Assembly (NCBI RefSeq): GCF_022627955.1 | Contig: NZ_JABXGD010000010.1 | Location: 1-64,000, forward strand | DNA length: 64,000 nucleotides | Origin: Microbacterium sp. C5A9 | GTDB lineage: Bacteria > Actinomycetota > Actinomycetes > Actinomycetales > Microbacteriaceae | Direction of reading: 5' to 3' | Shown: in pieces, positions 55,615 to 63,068 of the stretch | How positions within the stretch are numbered: the first letter of the stretch is position 1 | How the letters are laid out: every line of letters begins with the position of its first letter | Program-made: the position numbers and the translations under genes | The notes under the pieces: generated by a model | The model's database searches: none | Told to the model about the DNA's origin: nothing | What the model saw: only the letters and a program-made list of their open reading frames with translations

Positions 55615-56008
55615 CCGTATTCGGTTCCTCGCCTTCCTCGCGCCGATCGCTTTCCTTGCCGGTTGCGCACCGGGGGTCGTGGTCGAAGGCGAGATCGATG
55701 AGTCCACGGCCGTTGGCGAACGGTCGAGCTGGGTCGTGGAGATCCTGAACGACGAGTCGGATACCACCGGCAGTCAGTGGGAAACAGTGCTCGATGAGAG
55801 CTTCCTCGATCAGATGTCCGCGGACGAATTGGCGGAGCTCATCAACGAGGATCTGCGTCCCGAAGGGCCGTTCGAGATCGTCCGCTTCGAAGCGGCGGGT
55901 CCTGACGCGGTGACAACTCTTCAGGGCGCCGAGGAGGAGATCGCGTTGAGCATCTCAACTACTGACAAGGGCGATATCGAGGGCATCTTCTTCAGCCCCG
56001 CCAGTTGA
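55604..56008 (+). CDS. Small lipoprotein linked to the CPBP gene
   Basis: A 134-aa protein with a lipoprotein signal ending LAGC (Cys21) and an acidic mature part (SSWVVEILNDESDTTGSQWE, SADELAELINEDLRPEG). It overlaps the CPBP gene by 11 bases and has its own AAAGGA site. No family recognised. Position in the SDP region suggests surface protection or a regulatory role, without direct evidence. Confidence 0.75.
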   Translation: MSLSRIRFLAFLAPIAFLAGCAPGVVVEGEIDESTAVGERSSWVVEILNDESDTTGSQWETVLDESFLDQMSADELAELINEDLRPEGPFEIVRFEAAGPDAVTTLQGAEEEIALSISTTDKGDIEGIFFSPAS

Positions 56009-56049
56009 GGAACCCTCTATCGCTCCGCGGGAGCAACGAGTGCGCGTGC

Positions 56050-56652
56050 TCACGCGGTGCGTGATTGCTGAGCAGCCAGATGGTGCACGACAGCCCGCGC
56101 GGTGTTGACAGCGAGGGCGTCATCGAGCCCCACCCCGGTTGGCACGATCGCACGTGCAAGCACCGGCCCGAGGAGGAGGTCGCAGGCGAGCTCGTCGTCG
56201 TCTCGGCTTTCACGGACCTCACCACGGGCACGCGCCAGTTCCAGAACGCGAAGGACGTTCTCCCGTCGCGGTGCGATGAAGCGCCCGAAATAGCTCTCGG
56301 CAACGTCGGCGTGAAGCCGGATGCTCTCCAGCAGCCCTGGAAGATTCCGCCGCATGAGGTCGCTGCGGAACATCTCCACTTCCGCGCGTTGCAGCTCGAT
56401 CAAGTCGTCTATCAGGTTGCCGTTATCGACTTCCAGCCCGGTGCCGAAACGGTCGATGATCACTTCAAGGGCAAGGTGTGCAACGCTCGGATAACGGCGG
56501 TAGAACGTCGGTCGCGTTGTGCCCACCACGGTCACCAGTGCGTCGACCGTAAGCGCCGAGTAGCCCTGAGATGTCATGACGCTCTCAGCAGCGCTGATCA
56601 GCGCATCGCTGATGCCCGCTTGGGGGGGCCGTCCGACACGGTTCTGACTCAT
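56050..56652 (-). CDS. TetR-family transcriptional regulator
   Basis: A 200-aa regulator with an N-terminal TetR HTH (SALTVDALVTVVGTTRPTFY, RRYPSVAHLALEVIIDRFG) and a helical ligand domain. It is divergent from the avrD cassette and convergent with the CPBP/lipoprotein genes. It is the best local candidate for the protein that binds the TACACG-N7-GTAACG element, since the receptor-like protein at 57611 lacks a DNA-binding domain. Ligand unknown. Confidence 0.85.
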   Translation of the reverse strand: MSQNRVGRPPQAGISDALISAAESVMTSQGYSALTVDALVTVVGTTRPTFYRRYPSVAHLALEVIIDRFGTGLEVDNGNLIDDLIELQRAEVEMFRSDLMRRNLPGLLESIRLHADVAESYFGRFIAPRRENVLRVLELARARGEVRESRDDDELACDLLLGPVLARAIVPTGVGLDDALAVNTARAVVHHLAAQQSRTA

Positions 56653-56711
56653 GCGCTGACGATATCAGCGGACCCATGACCTCCTAGTGAGGCATGCCGT
56701 CCGCCCTGCAA

Positions 56712-56736
56712 TACACGACGGCATGTAACGTAACTG
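56712..56736 (+). promoter_or_regulatory. avrD promoter region with TACACG-N7-GTAACG element (copy 2)
   Basis: The element TACACG-N7-GTAACG lies at 56712-56730. A TAACGT box (56726-56731) ends seven bases before the ATG at 56739, so the avrD mRNA may be leaderless with the operator covering its -10. AATACA aligns with the TTTACA -35 of the other two copies. The -10 assignment is less certain than in copies 1 and 3. Confidence 0.6.
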
Positions 56737-56738
56737 GC

Positions 56739-57614
56739 ATGGCGGGCGTAGCGAGTTCGGTGTCGGTAGACGAGCCACGCAGTGGCGGAGAGCGACGGTG
56801 GGAGGAATTGCTCGGCCCGGCCCGGGATCGATACTTCGCCGGCAGATACCGGGAGACGGAGTACGCTTTCGTGTCTGGCTCATCGTCGGGCGATCTCACA
56901 TATTCCGTTCATCTATCCCAGCAGCCGACGGAATGGCACCTGACCTCTATCGACGCCGTCGTCCTCGCTCGTTACGCGATCATGGACACCTCACCACCCG
57001 ATCTCACTCGCTGGTTGCGCCGTTCATGGGTGCAAAGTCTCGACCTTCGCGCGGGCCGCCAGCCGACCACCGATCTCGAACGCGTGAGAGTCACCGCGCA
57101 GTTGCAAGCGTCATCTCACCAGGTCACGATCGACGCTGACGTCGGCACGATGCACGTCCGTCTTGGCGTCGCCGCTGACGAGCCGGTTCCTGCGTGCGGG
57201 GGAGAGGTCGCAGAACCAGTGCCTCAGCGTTCTCTTCGTGAGTCGCCGACCGCTGTGCCGAGTGTGATCGAGTTCTCCGATCAGCGCGTCAACGCCGAGT
57301 GGCACTTCGATTCGGGTTTGACGGCGATCGACTACATCGCGACCTTCGGTCAGCTCACTCAAGCGATCGCCTATCACCATGCTGGGCTTCGGAGGAAGGA
57401 CGCCGAGATGCTGTGGATGCGACGCATCGAAATGGCGGGCATACCGGCTCCTGGTCACGGCCGGACACACCTGAGATCCTTTGCTCAGCTGACACGTGAT
57501 CGCGGGCATCGAACTGCGCGCGGCGTCGTCCACGACGTCCATGTCGCTGCGCATGCGACGACCGGCGTGTGGGCTAAAGCCAGCGCGGCATACATCGAAA
57601 GGGAAGCGCGGTGA
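56739..57614 (+). CDS. AvrD-family protein, predicted signal-molecule synthase
   Basis: A 291-aa protein resembling AvrD of Pseudomonas syringae, an enzyme for syringolide (acylated sugar lactone) synthesis related in fold to A-factor synthase AfsA. Two repeats show the pattern: EWHLTSIDAVVLARY, and later INAEWHFDSGLTAIDYIA-like (read VNAEWHFDSGLTAIDYIA) with QAIAYHHAGLRRKDAEMLWM. It probably joins a beta-keto acyl chain to a sugar or triose phosphate. The frame is open to 56694; ATG 56739 fits promoter and homology. It overlaps the next gene by four bases. Confidence 0.72.
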   Translation: MAGVASSVSVDEPRSGGERRWEELLGPARDRYFAGRYRETEYAFVSGSSSGDLTYSVHLSQQPTEWHLTSIDAVVLARYAIMDTSPPDLTRWLRRSWVQSLDLRAGRQPTTDLERVRVTAQLQASSHQVTIDADVGTMHVRLGVAADEPVPACGGEVAEPVPQRSLRESPTAVPSVIEFSDQRVNAEWHFDSGLTAIDYIATFGQLTQAIAYHHAGLRRKDAEMLWMRRIEMAGIPAPGHGRTHLRSFAQLTRDRGHRTARGVVHDVHVAAHATTGVWAKASAAYIEREAR

Positions 57615-58147
57615 ACGTGAGGACCCCGAATGACTCGCTCCAGGAAGAGCTGGCCTTATCGCCCGTGGTCGATCTCGTGCCCGCCGCCCGCGCCAGCCCT
57701 GTGTTTCAAGAGCTGCACCCGGTAGCCACTGCCCTGTTCGAATATGAGCGCTCGAAGATGCGCGACATGCAGGAAGCGCTGTTGATCGGTGACGTCCCAC
57801 CCCTGGAATCCATCGTTGCAGCGTTCTCCGCCGTCGGAGGGCTCATCGAGCAGGACCTCCGCGTTCGCGCAGGGGTGCGCATGACCTTCGAGTCGAGGAC
57901 GTTCTTCCCCGAGCGCCGACTCAGCCCGTACCGAACCTGGCTCGGGTTCATTCGGATGCAACTGTCGCGGGCGTCGGAACAGGGCCTTTTGCGGGAGGGG
58001 ACGCGGGTCGACGAAGCATCAGACGTTCTCGTGTCGGCGGCTCTCGGGCAGCTGGCCATCATCGTCCATGAGCAGCGCTGGTCCGAGACCTCTGAGACCC
58101 TCAATCGAACCGCAGCGTCCATTCTCGGACTCCTCGAGGCCGCATGA
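57611..58147 (+). CDS. Butyrolactone-receptor-like ligand-binding protein lacking an HTH
   Basis: A 178-aa helical protein. Residues about 60-175 (AAFSAVGGLIEQDLRVRAGV, MTFESRTFF, PYRTWLGFIRMQLSRASEQG, ASDVLVSAALGQLAIIVHEQ) look like the C-terminal ligand domain of ArpA/ScbR-type TetR receptors for gamma-butyrolactones. The N-terminal 55 residues do not form a TetR HTH, and no HTH is found in another frame because avrD runs into it by a four-base overlap. It may bind the cassette's signal as a decoy, carrier or co-regulator, or be an AvrD partner. This reading is inference. Confidence 0.6.
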   Translation: MNVRTPNDSLQEELALSPVVDLVPAARASPVFQELHPVATALFEYERSKMRDMQEALLIGDVPPLESIVAAFSAVGGLIEQDLRVRAGVRMTFESRTFFPERRLSPYRTWLGFIRMQLSRASEQGLLREGTRVDEASDVLVSAALGQLAIIVHEQRWSETSETLNRTAASILGLLEAA

Positions 58148-58947
58148 TGGGCGAACCCTTTGGCAGGCTAGCGGTGGTCACCGGGGGCACGGGAGGCATC
58201 GGGACGGCGATCGCCCGAAAGCTTGCGGCCGACGGTTACAAGCTCGTCCTTCATCATGTGGCCGACGTCTCCCGGGCGATGCGCGTCCAGCGTGAACTCG
58301 GAGCCTCGGTGCTCGATGTGGTGCGGAGTGATCTTCGGAGTGTCGAAGGCGTCGAAGCGATCATCGCGTCAGTGTCCACCGTGCTTTCCGAGCACCGCTC
58401 TGTGCGTCTGGCTGGACTCGTCAATAATGCCGCGGTGATGTTGGGCCCGGGCCTGCGAGAAGCCCGGCCTGAAGACTTCGATGAGTACTTCGCTGTCAAC
58501 GTGCGTGCGCCGTTCTTCCTCAGCCAGCGACTGTCGGAGAAGATGGGCGAGGGCTCGAGCATCGTGAACGTCTCGTCGGTGGCCGCGCACTTCTCCAGCC
58601 CCGGCGACATCGTCTATGCGATGAGCAAGACAGCGATCGAGGCATTCGCACGGCATGCTGCCCCCGCTCTCGCCGAGCGAGGTATCCGCATCAACACTGT
58701 CGTTCCCGGTTTCACCGACAACGGCCACCCCGCGTTCCAGCTGGCGGAAGTGCAACAACGCCTCTCCTCGTTCTCCGTCCTCGGTGGCGTTGCAGAGCCG
58801 AGCACGGTCGCCGACGCCGTGGCCTTCCTGCTCTCAGAGACGTCGGCGCGAACGACCGGAACGACACTCGATGTGAGCGGGGGAGGAGCGCTTGGCTCGC
58901 GTCCAGCGGGCGGTATGAGCCTGCGCGACCTCGCGCGGCGGAGCTGA
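58144..58947 (+). CDS. Short-chain dehydrogenase/reductase of the avrD cassette
   Basis: A 267-aa SDR with the cofactor motif VVTGGTGGIGTAIARKLAAD, the NNAAVM segment, catalytic Ser in NVSSVAA and YAMSK (YxxxK), and the SDR end TGTTLDVSGGGAL. It overlaps the receptor-like gene by four bases. Reduction of an AvrD-made keto or butenolide intermediate, as in A-factor-type signal synthesis, is the likely role. Substrate not known. Confidence 0.85.
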   Translation: MMGEPFGRLAVVTGGTGGIGTAIARKLAADGYKLVLHHVADVSRAMRVQRELGASVLDVVRSDLRSVEGVEAIIASVSTVLSEHRSVRLAGLVNNAAVMLGPGLREARPEDFDEYFAVNVRAPFFLSQRLSEKMGEGSSIVNVSSVAAHFSSPGDIVYAMSKTAIEAFARHAAPALAERGIRINTVVPGFTDNGHPAFQLAEVQQRLSSFSVLGGVAEPSTVADAVAFLLSETSARTTGTTLDVSGGGALGSRPAGGMSLRDLARRS

Positions 58948-59004
58948 AGCCGGCCGTCGGGAGCGATGAGGTCCGCATGATCGCTGCGGCGCCTCGTCGA
59001 TTCC

Positions 59005-59033
59005 TTTACACGCTTAGTTGTAACGGTTATGAC
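59005..59033 (+). promoter_or_regulatory. Promoter with TACACG-N7-GTAACG element (copy 3)
   Basis: Plus strand: -35 TTTACA (59005-59010), 17-bp spacer, -10 TATGAC (59028-59033), with the element at 59007-59025. About 28 of 35 bases match the sdp promoter in register. It reads towards the tandem winged-helix regulator at 59347. The region 59034-59346 holds only a 24-codon ORF (59034-59108) and no recognisable gene, so either the leader is long or a small RNA/peptide is made there. Confidence 0.7.
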
Positions 59034-59346
59034 ATGGGCACACCCTGCCAAACCACAGGGCCATCCATTCGATCGACGCCGCTCAGCGGAGTCGTCTTGC
59101 ATGGATGAGCTGCAGCGGCAACGAGAACCTGATCGACCTGCTCGGTGCTGAGCGTGGCTTCAGGCCGCCGGTCCGTCGGCTTCGCTCGCTCAGGGTTGTC
59201 GTGTTCGCGATGGCCTTCCATGCGCAGTGTCACCTTTCGCCTCGGCGGGAGCGCTCTCAGGCTATGTGGCCGCAGTGCTCGACGTCGAGAAGTTCGGGCG
59301 CGTCGTCACGACGTGATTGAATGCAGGGGGGAAAGGGCAGTCGATA

Positions 59347-60156
59347 GTGGACGCTATGGCGCGCGCCCGGGCTATGCAGCTTCTGGGGCAGTTCAACGAT
59401 CAGATCACGCGAATGATCGACGGTGTTTTCGGTACCCGCTGGGCGGAGATCGAAGAGATCCTCGCGATGATCGTCCTTTCGTCGGAGAGAGTGGTCACCA
59501 CTCGCCGGCTCGCCGACGCGAGCGGGCTGGGGCGCCGGGCGGTATCGCGCCTCGTCCTGCGCCTGCACGCAGACGCACTCGTCGGCACACGGCGTTCCGC
59601 TGATGATGCTCGTGTCATCGAGGTCTTTCTGGAGGAACAAGGACATGCGCGCGCGGACGAGCTCCGGTCGCAGGTCGCTGAGCTCTTCCGGCACAGCCGG
59701 TCTCTTGCCGAGGAGATCAGCCGCGGACTCGGAGTCGCGATGGAGGGCGATGCCGGCGCTCCATCGGTCGACGCCCTCGACCTGCTCAGGCGCGTGTGCG
59801 AAGCAGGGGCTGCGCTCGTGCACCATATGCCTGCTGCCGCCATGCAGGGCAGGCTCGCGGCGAGGCAACGGGCCGGCCTCGTGCTCATCGCGTCGACGCC
59901 GGGAGGTGTCCGGCTCTCCATGCTCGCCTCCGCGCTCGAGGTGACACCCGCCGGAGGCTCTTACATCGCCGATCAGCTGTTGGCGAAGGGATTCGTCCGT
60001 CGTTCTCGTGGAGTCCTGGCCTCGGACCGACGAGCGGTCCTGCTCGAGGTGACCGAGGACGGATCGCGCGCGGTCGCCGCAGTCGCGGAGGGAATCGAGA
60101 TCCACAGCGAACGCCTCTCGGCCCTCTTCTCTGAGATCGAGTCCTTCAGCCGCTGA
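59347..60156 (+). CDS. Tandem winged-helix (MarR-like) regulator
   Basis: About 269 aa with two MarR-type winged-helix units. The first is near residues 30-85 (RLADASGLGRRAVSRLVLRL, ALVGTRRSADDARVIEV). The second is near 180-245 (LSMLASALEVTPAGGSYIAD, VRRSRGVLASDRRAVLLEVT). Single-chain tandem MarR proteins mimic a dimer. The frame is open from a TTG at 59317; GTG 59347 after GGGGGGAAAGGG is more likely, ATG 59356 possible. The copy-3 promoter upstream ties it to the sdp/avrD regulon. Confidence 0.72.
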   Translation: MDAMARARAMQLLGQFNDQITRMIDGVFGTRWAEIEEILAMIVLSSERVVTTRRLADASGLGRRAVSRLVLRLHADALVGTRRSADDARVIEVFLEEQGHARADELRSQVAELFRHSRSLAEEISRGLGVAMEGDAGAPSVDALDLLRRVCEAGAALVHHMPAAAMQGRLAARQRAGLVLIASTPGGVRLSMLASALEVTPAGGSYIADQLLAKGFVRRSRGVLASDRRAVLLEVTEDGSRAVAAVAEGIEIHSERLSALFSEIESFSR

Positions 60157-60297
60157 TCGGACGGGCCCGTCCGCTGGAGCGCTCGTGGTCGAGAGCCTGC
60201 TCACTGGCGGTCGGGCTGCGACCGACTTTCTGTGTGCTATCGACACCGGCCATGTTTATCAGTAATGTCCTGAATCACACACTGAGAGGGGGCAGAA

Positions 60298-60771
60298 ATG
60301 TCGAGAGAAGAACACGCGCGAGAGGGTGCGCAGTCCGTGCTGGTTGATGACGAGGTGATCGATGTCGCTGTGGTGATGCCGAGAGGATCCACGAAGTCCG
60401 GAGTTCTCGGGGCAGCGCTCGGGGTCGGGCTGGGTGGCGACAACCAGATGGCGTGGGGCGTCGCGGGCAGCATGCTCGCACAGCGCGCACACAGTGCGTC
60501 TCACGGGAGCTATCCGTCGATCGTCCTCGCCGTCTCGGCCACCAAGTTGTATGTGCTCGGCCGAGGCAAGACGGGTCTGGTCGGCGGGTGGAAGGATCTC
60601 GCACTCGTCGCTCACATCGACCGTGCCGACCTCAAGATCGACACTCGCCACAGCGGCACTGTCCGCGTCATCGAACTCACCGACACGACCACCGGCAACG
60701 TCCTCGAGTTCGAGGCGCAGAACATCGGTGGCCTCGGCCTCAACGAACTCCTCGAAGAACTAGGAAAGTAG
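60298..60771 (+). CDS. Hypothetical protein with hydrophobic Gly-rich segment
   Basis: A 157-aa protein. Residues about 30-57 (KSGVLGAALGVGLGGDNQMA) are Gly/Ala-rich and could insert in or touch the membrane. The second half is a predicted beta-rich domain (SIVLAVSATKLYVLGRGKTG, HSGTVRVIELTDTTTGNVLE). No family recognised. GAGAGGGGG precedes the ATG. It is followed after six bases by a small membrane protein, so the two form a unit. Confidence 0.72.
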   Translation: MSREEHAREGAQSVLVDDEVIDVAVVMPRGSTKSGVLGAALGVGLGGDNQMAWGVAGSMLAQRAHSASHGSYPSIVLAVSATKLYVLGRGKTGLVGGWKDLALVAHIDRADLKIDTRHSGTVRVIELTDTTTGNVLEFEAQNIGGLGLNELLEELGK

Positions 60772-60777
60772 GACATC

Positions 60778-61155
60778 ATGGCTACCAATTCCCGCCCGGC
60801 CGGCGTCACCTTCGTCGCCGTTCTCGCTTGGCTCTCTGCGCTGCTGCAGATTCTTCTCAGCATCCTCATTCTCACCGGGGTGTTGTCCGTCGCCTCGGTG
60901 TCCATCCCCTCCACATGGTTCGCACTGCTCGTCGGACTCGTGACACTCCTCGTGAGTTTCGGTCTGTTCGGGGGCCGCAACATCGCACGAGTGATCGTCA
61001 CCGTGTCCTTGGCGCTCTCCATCGTCGGAGCTGTGCTCCAGGCGATCGTCCACCAGAATGCGAATGTCCTCGTCGGGTCTCTCATCACCGCCCTCCTCGC
61101 CCTGGCCGGCATCGTGATGCTGTACACGGCTCGCGCGAACAGCTTCTTCAGCTGA
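60778..61155 (+). CDS. Small four-helix membrane protein
   Basis: A 125-aa protein with four hydrophobic segments (FVAVLAWLSALLQILLSILI, TWFALLVGLVTLLVSFGLFG, VIVTVSLALSIVGAVLQAIV, LITALLALAGIVMLYTA). Function unknown. It is probably cotranscribed with the preceding gene; a hairpin follows. Confidence 0.75.
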   Translation: MATNSRPAGVTFVAVLAWLSALLQILLSILILTGVLSVASVSIPSTWFALLVGLVTLLVSFGLFGGRNIARVIVTVSLALSIVGAVLQAIVHQNANVLVGSLITALLALAGIVMLYTARANSFFS

Positions 61156-61198
61156 TATCGCTCGGGGATTGAAGGCGCTCTGCAACACGACCGAAATG

Positions 61199-61240
61199 GG
61201 CGGTGCCGCCGGGCCGGGGATGGCCTCCGGTGGCACCGCC
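61199..61240. terminator. Bidirectional terminator
   Basis: The arms GGCGGTGCC and GGCACCGCC, with further GCCGG/CCGGT pairing, form a long GC hairpin between the convergent membrane-protein and phospholipase genes. Confidence 0.8.
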
Positions 61241-61244
61241 TTCG

Positions 61245-62990
61245 TCAATCTCGCACGCCGAAGAGACCCTTTCCGAATCTGCTGATGTCGCGGTAGGCCT
61301 CCGCATACGTGGTCGGCGCCTTCGCCCCGGGGTTGTATCGGGCCAAGAGCAAGCCCGAGAGGCCGATCGCGGGGGCGGTCAGCGGGCGGTGCTTATGCGT
61401 GGTCGCTGCGGCGGTCGCGTCATCCTCTTCGGGGTTGCGCCCCGCGTAGAGGGCCTTCGGAGCAGGCCATGTATAGGGCTGACGAGGCTGGGTCAGGTTG
61501 ATCGCGTTGAAGATCGGATTCGCGGTCTGATCGCGAAGAGTCAGAGGTGGCAGCCCGTGCTGACGGCAGAGGGTGTTGATGACCGATCCGTGATGCATCT
61601 CATCATGGATCACCGTCCCCGATGCCGTATAGGCGCTGACCACGATGGCGGGCACGCGCAGACCGAGTCGATCGAACCCGAAACCCATCTCGCCCGGTCC
61701 CGTTCGGTCCGGAGGTGTCGCGGGCGGCGGGGGCACATGATCGAAGGTGCCCCCGTGCTCATCGAAGGTGACGACCAGCGCCGTGTTGAGCGCGTGGGAG
61801 CCGGTGTCGGACGCGCTCGTGCGGATGGCGTCGTAGATCTCCTGGAGGAGGCGATCACCCGCTCTGACGTCGGAAAGCGCGCTGTTGTACACCGGCACCT
61901 TCTCGCCGTCCTCGTCGACCTCGCTCTCGCGGACGGTCTCCCCCCACGGCGGATGCATGTCGTTGTGGTTGAAGACCATGCGGGGTTCGATGAAACTGTA
62001 TGCCGGAAGATCGCCGTTGCGTGCGTCTTCGTAGAACTGGCTCATGTCGCGGAAGTTCGACTTCCAGTGCGGCTGCAGCACCGGCGCATGCAGGAGCCCC
62101 GTCAGTGAGACGAGCTGGGATCTGTCGTAGTACACGCGCCACGGGATTCCGGCGTCTTGGAGTCTGTTGAAGATCGTCGGCGCGGGTGGGCCGTCGAGCC
62201 ACTTCTCGTACCCGTCGCCGCCGTGATTCGTGACGTAGCCGTGCGATGTCGACGCGTGGAAGAAGAGCCGGTTGCAGAAGGTCTGTGAGGGGACCGCGGC
62301 GTGCCATGCATCGTAGACGGCGAATTCTCGAGCGAGTGTCGAGAGCACAGGCATCATCGCCGGACTGAAACCGCCCATCACGACGCCGTACTCGTCCGGC
62401 CGCGGGCGTCGCCCCTTCTCGTTCTCGAAGTTGATGCAATAGTCCCGCACGAAACCGCTGTTCGTGGGCGCGCTGCCGGCGGGCGGTGTGTTGAAAGGCG
62501 GGAGGAGACCGTTCGCGCGGAGGTCCTGGTTGGACTCGGGATCGACCACATCGAAGAGCTGCGTGTTCACGTGCGGGTAATGTTCGCCGGGGTCGGGTTG
62601 CGGCGACTGCATGATCGCGTCAGTGGATCCTTCGTACAGGTGTGCGACGACGTCTTCGCCGTCCGGCCCTTCGTTCGAGTACGAGCCCTGCGGGATGCCA
62701 TCGAACTCTGCGCGGGTTTTCTCTTCGCCGCTGTACAGGTGACCGAGCATGTTGTCGAAGCTGCGGTTCTCGAACATGACGACGACGACATGATCGAAAC
62801 CGGGGGTCGAACGCAGTGGAAGGGGAGTGAACTCGGGAGGATTGGCGGTTGCTGCTGCGGTCACGGCTGCGCCAGCGGACGCACCGATCGCGGCCCCCGC
62901 GATGCCGATTCCTGCTCGACGGAAGAAGTCGCGCCGCGTGGGGGGCCCGGACATCTCCGGCGTGCTCGCGTCAGCGGGTGAGGGCGTCAT
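61245..62990 (-). CDS. Tat-exported phospholipase C / acid phosphatase family phosphoesterase
   Basis: A 581-aa PF04185-type phosphoesterase (bacterial phospholipase C, acid phosphatase). The N-terminus has a twin-arginine signal (TRRDFFRRAGIGIAGAAIGA) and a hydrophobic stretch. The active-site region DHVVVVMFENRSFDNMLGHL holds the conserved Glu and Asn. VVTFDEHGGTFDHVPPP carries the metal-site Asp, Glu and His. It hydrolyses phosphate esters outside the cell, perhaps phospholipids. An AAGGAG site precedes the ATG. The hydrophobic patch LTAPAIGLSGLLLARYNPG near the C-terminus is unusual. Confidence 0.9.
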   Translation of the reverse strand: MTPSPADASTPEMSGPPTRRDFFRRAGIGIAGAAIGASAGAAVTAAATANPPEFTPLPLRSTPGFDHVVVVMFENRSFDNMLGHLYSGEEKTRAEFDGIPQGSYSNEGPDGEDVVAHLYEGSTDAIMQSPQPDPGEHYPHVNTQLFDVVDPESNQDLRANGLLPPFNTPPAGSAPTNSGFVRDYCINFENEKGRRPRPDEYGVVMGGFSPAMMPVLSTLAREFAVYDAWHAAVPSQTFCNRLFFHASTSHGYVTNHGGDGYEKWLDGPPAPTIFNRLQDAGIPWRVYYDRSQLVSLTGLLHAPVLQPHWKSNFRDMSQFYEDARNGDLPAYSFIEPRMVFNHNDMHPPWGETVRESEVDEDGEKVPVYNSALSDVRAGDRLLQEIYDAIRTSASDTGSHALNTALVVTFDEHGGTFDHVPPPPATPPDRTGPGEMGFGFDRLGLRVPAIVVSAYTASGTVIHDEMHHGSVINTLCRQHGLPPLTLRDQTANPIFNAINLTQPRQPYTWPAPKALYAGRNPEEDDATAAATTHKHRPLTAPAIGLSGLLLARYNPGAKAPTTYAEAYRDISRFGKGLFGVRD

Positions 62991-63068
62991 CGGCTGAACT
63001 CCTTCGCGTCGTGGCTCGATTCCACTCCATACCTGGGGCCGAATGCAAGCGTTCGCTAGGGTCTAGCC

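Noticed and set aside
59027..59233. 68-codon minus-strand ORF as a transposase remnant
   Set aside because: No recognisable transposase motif or inverted repeats; start and codon use are unconvincing.
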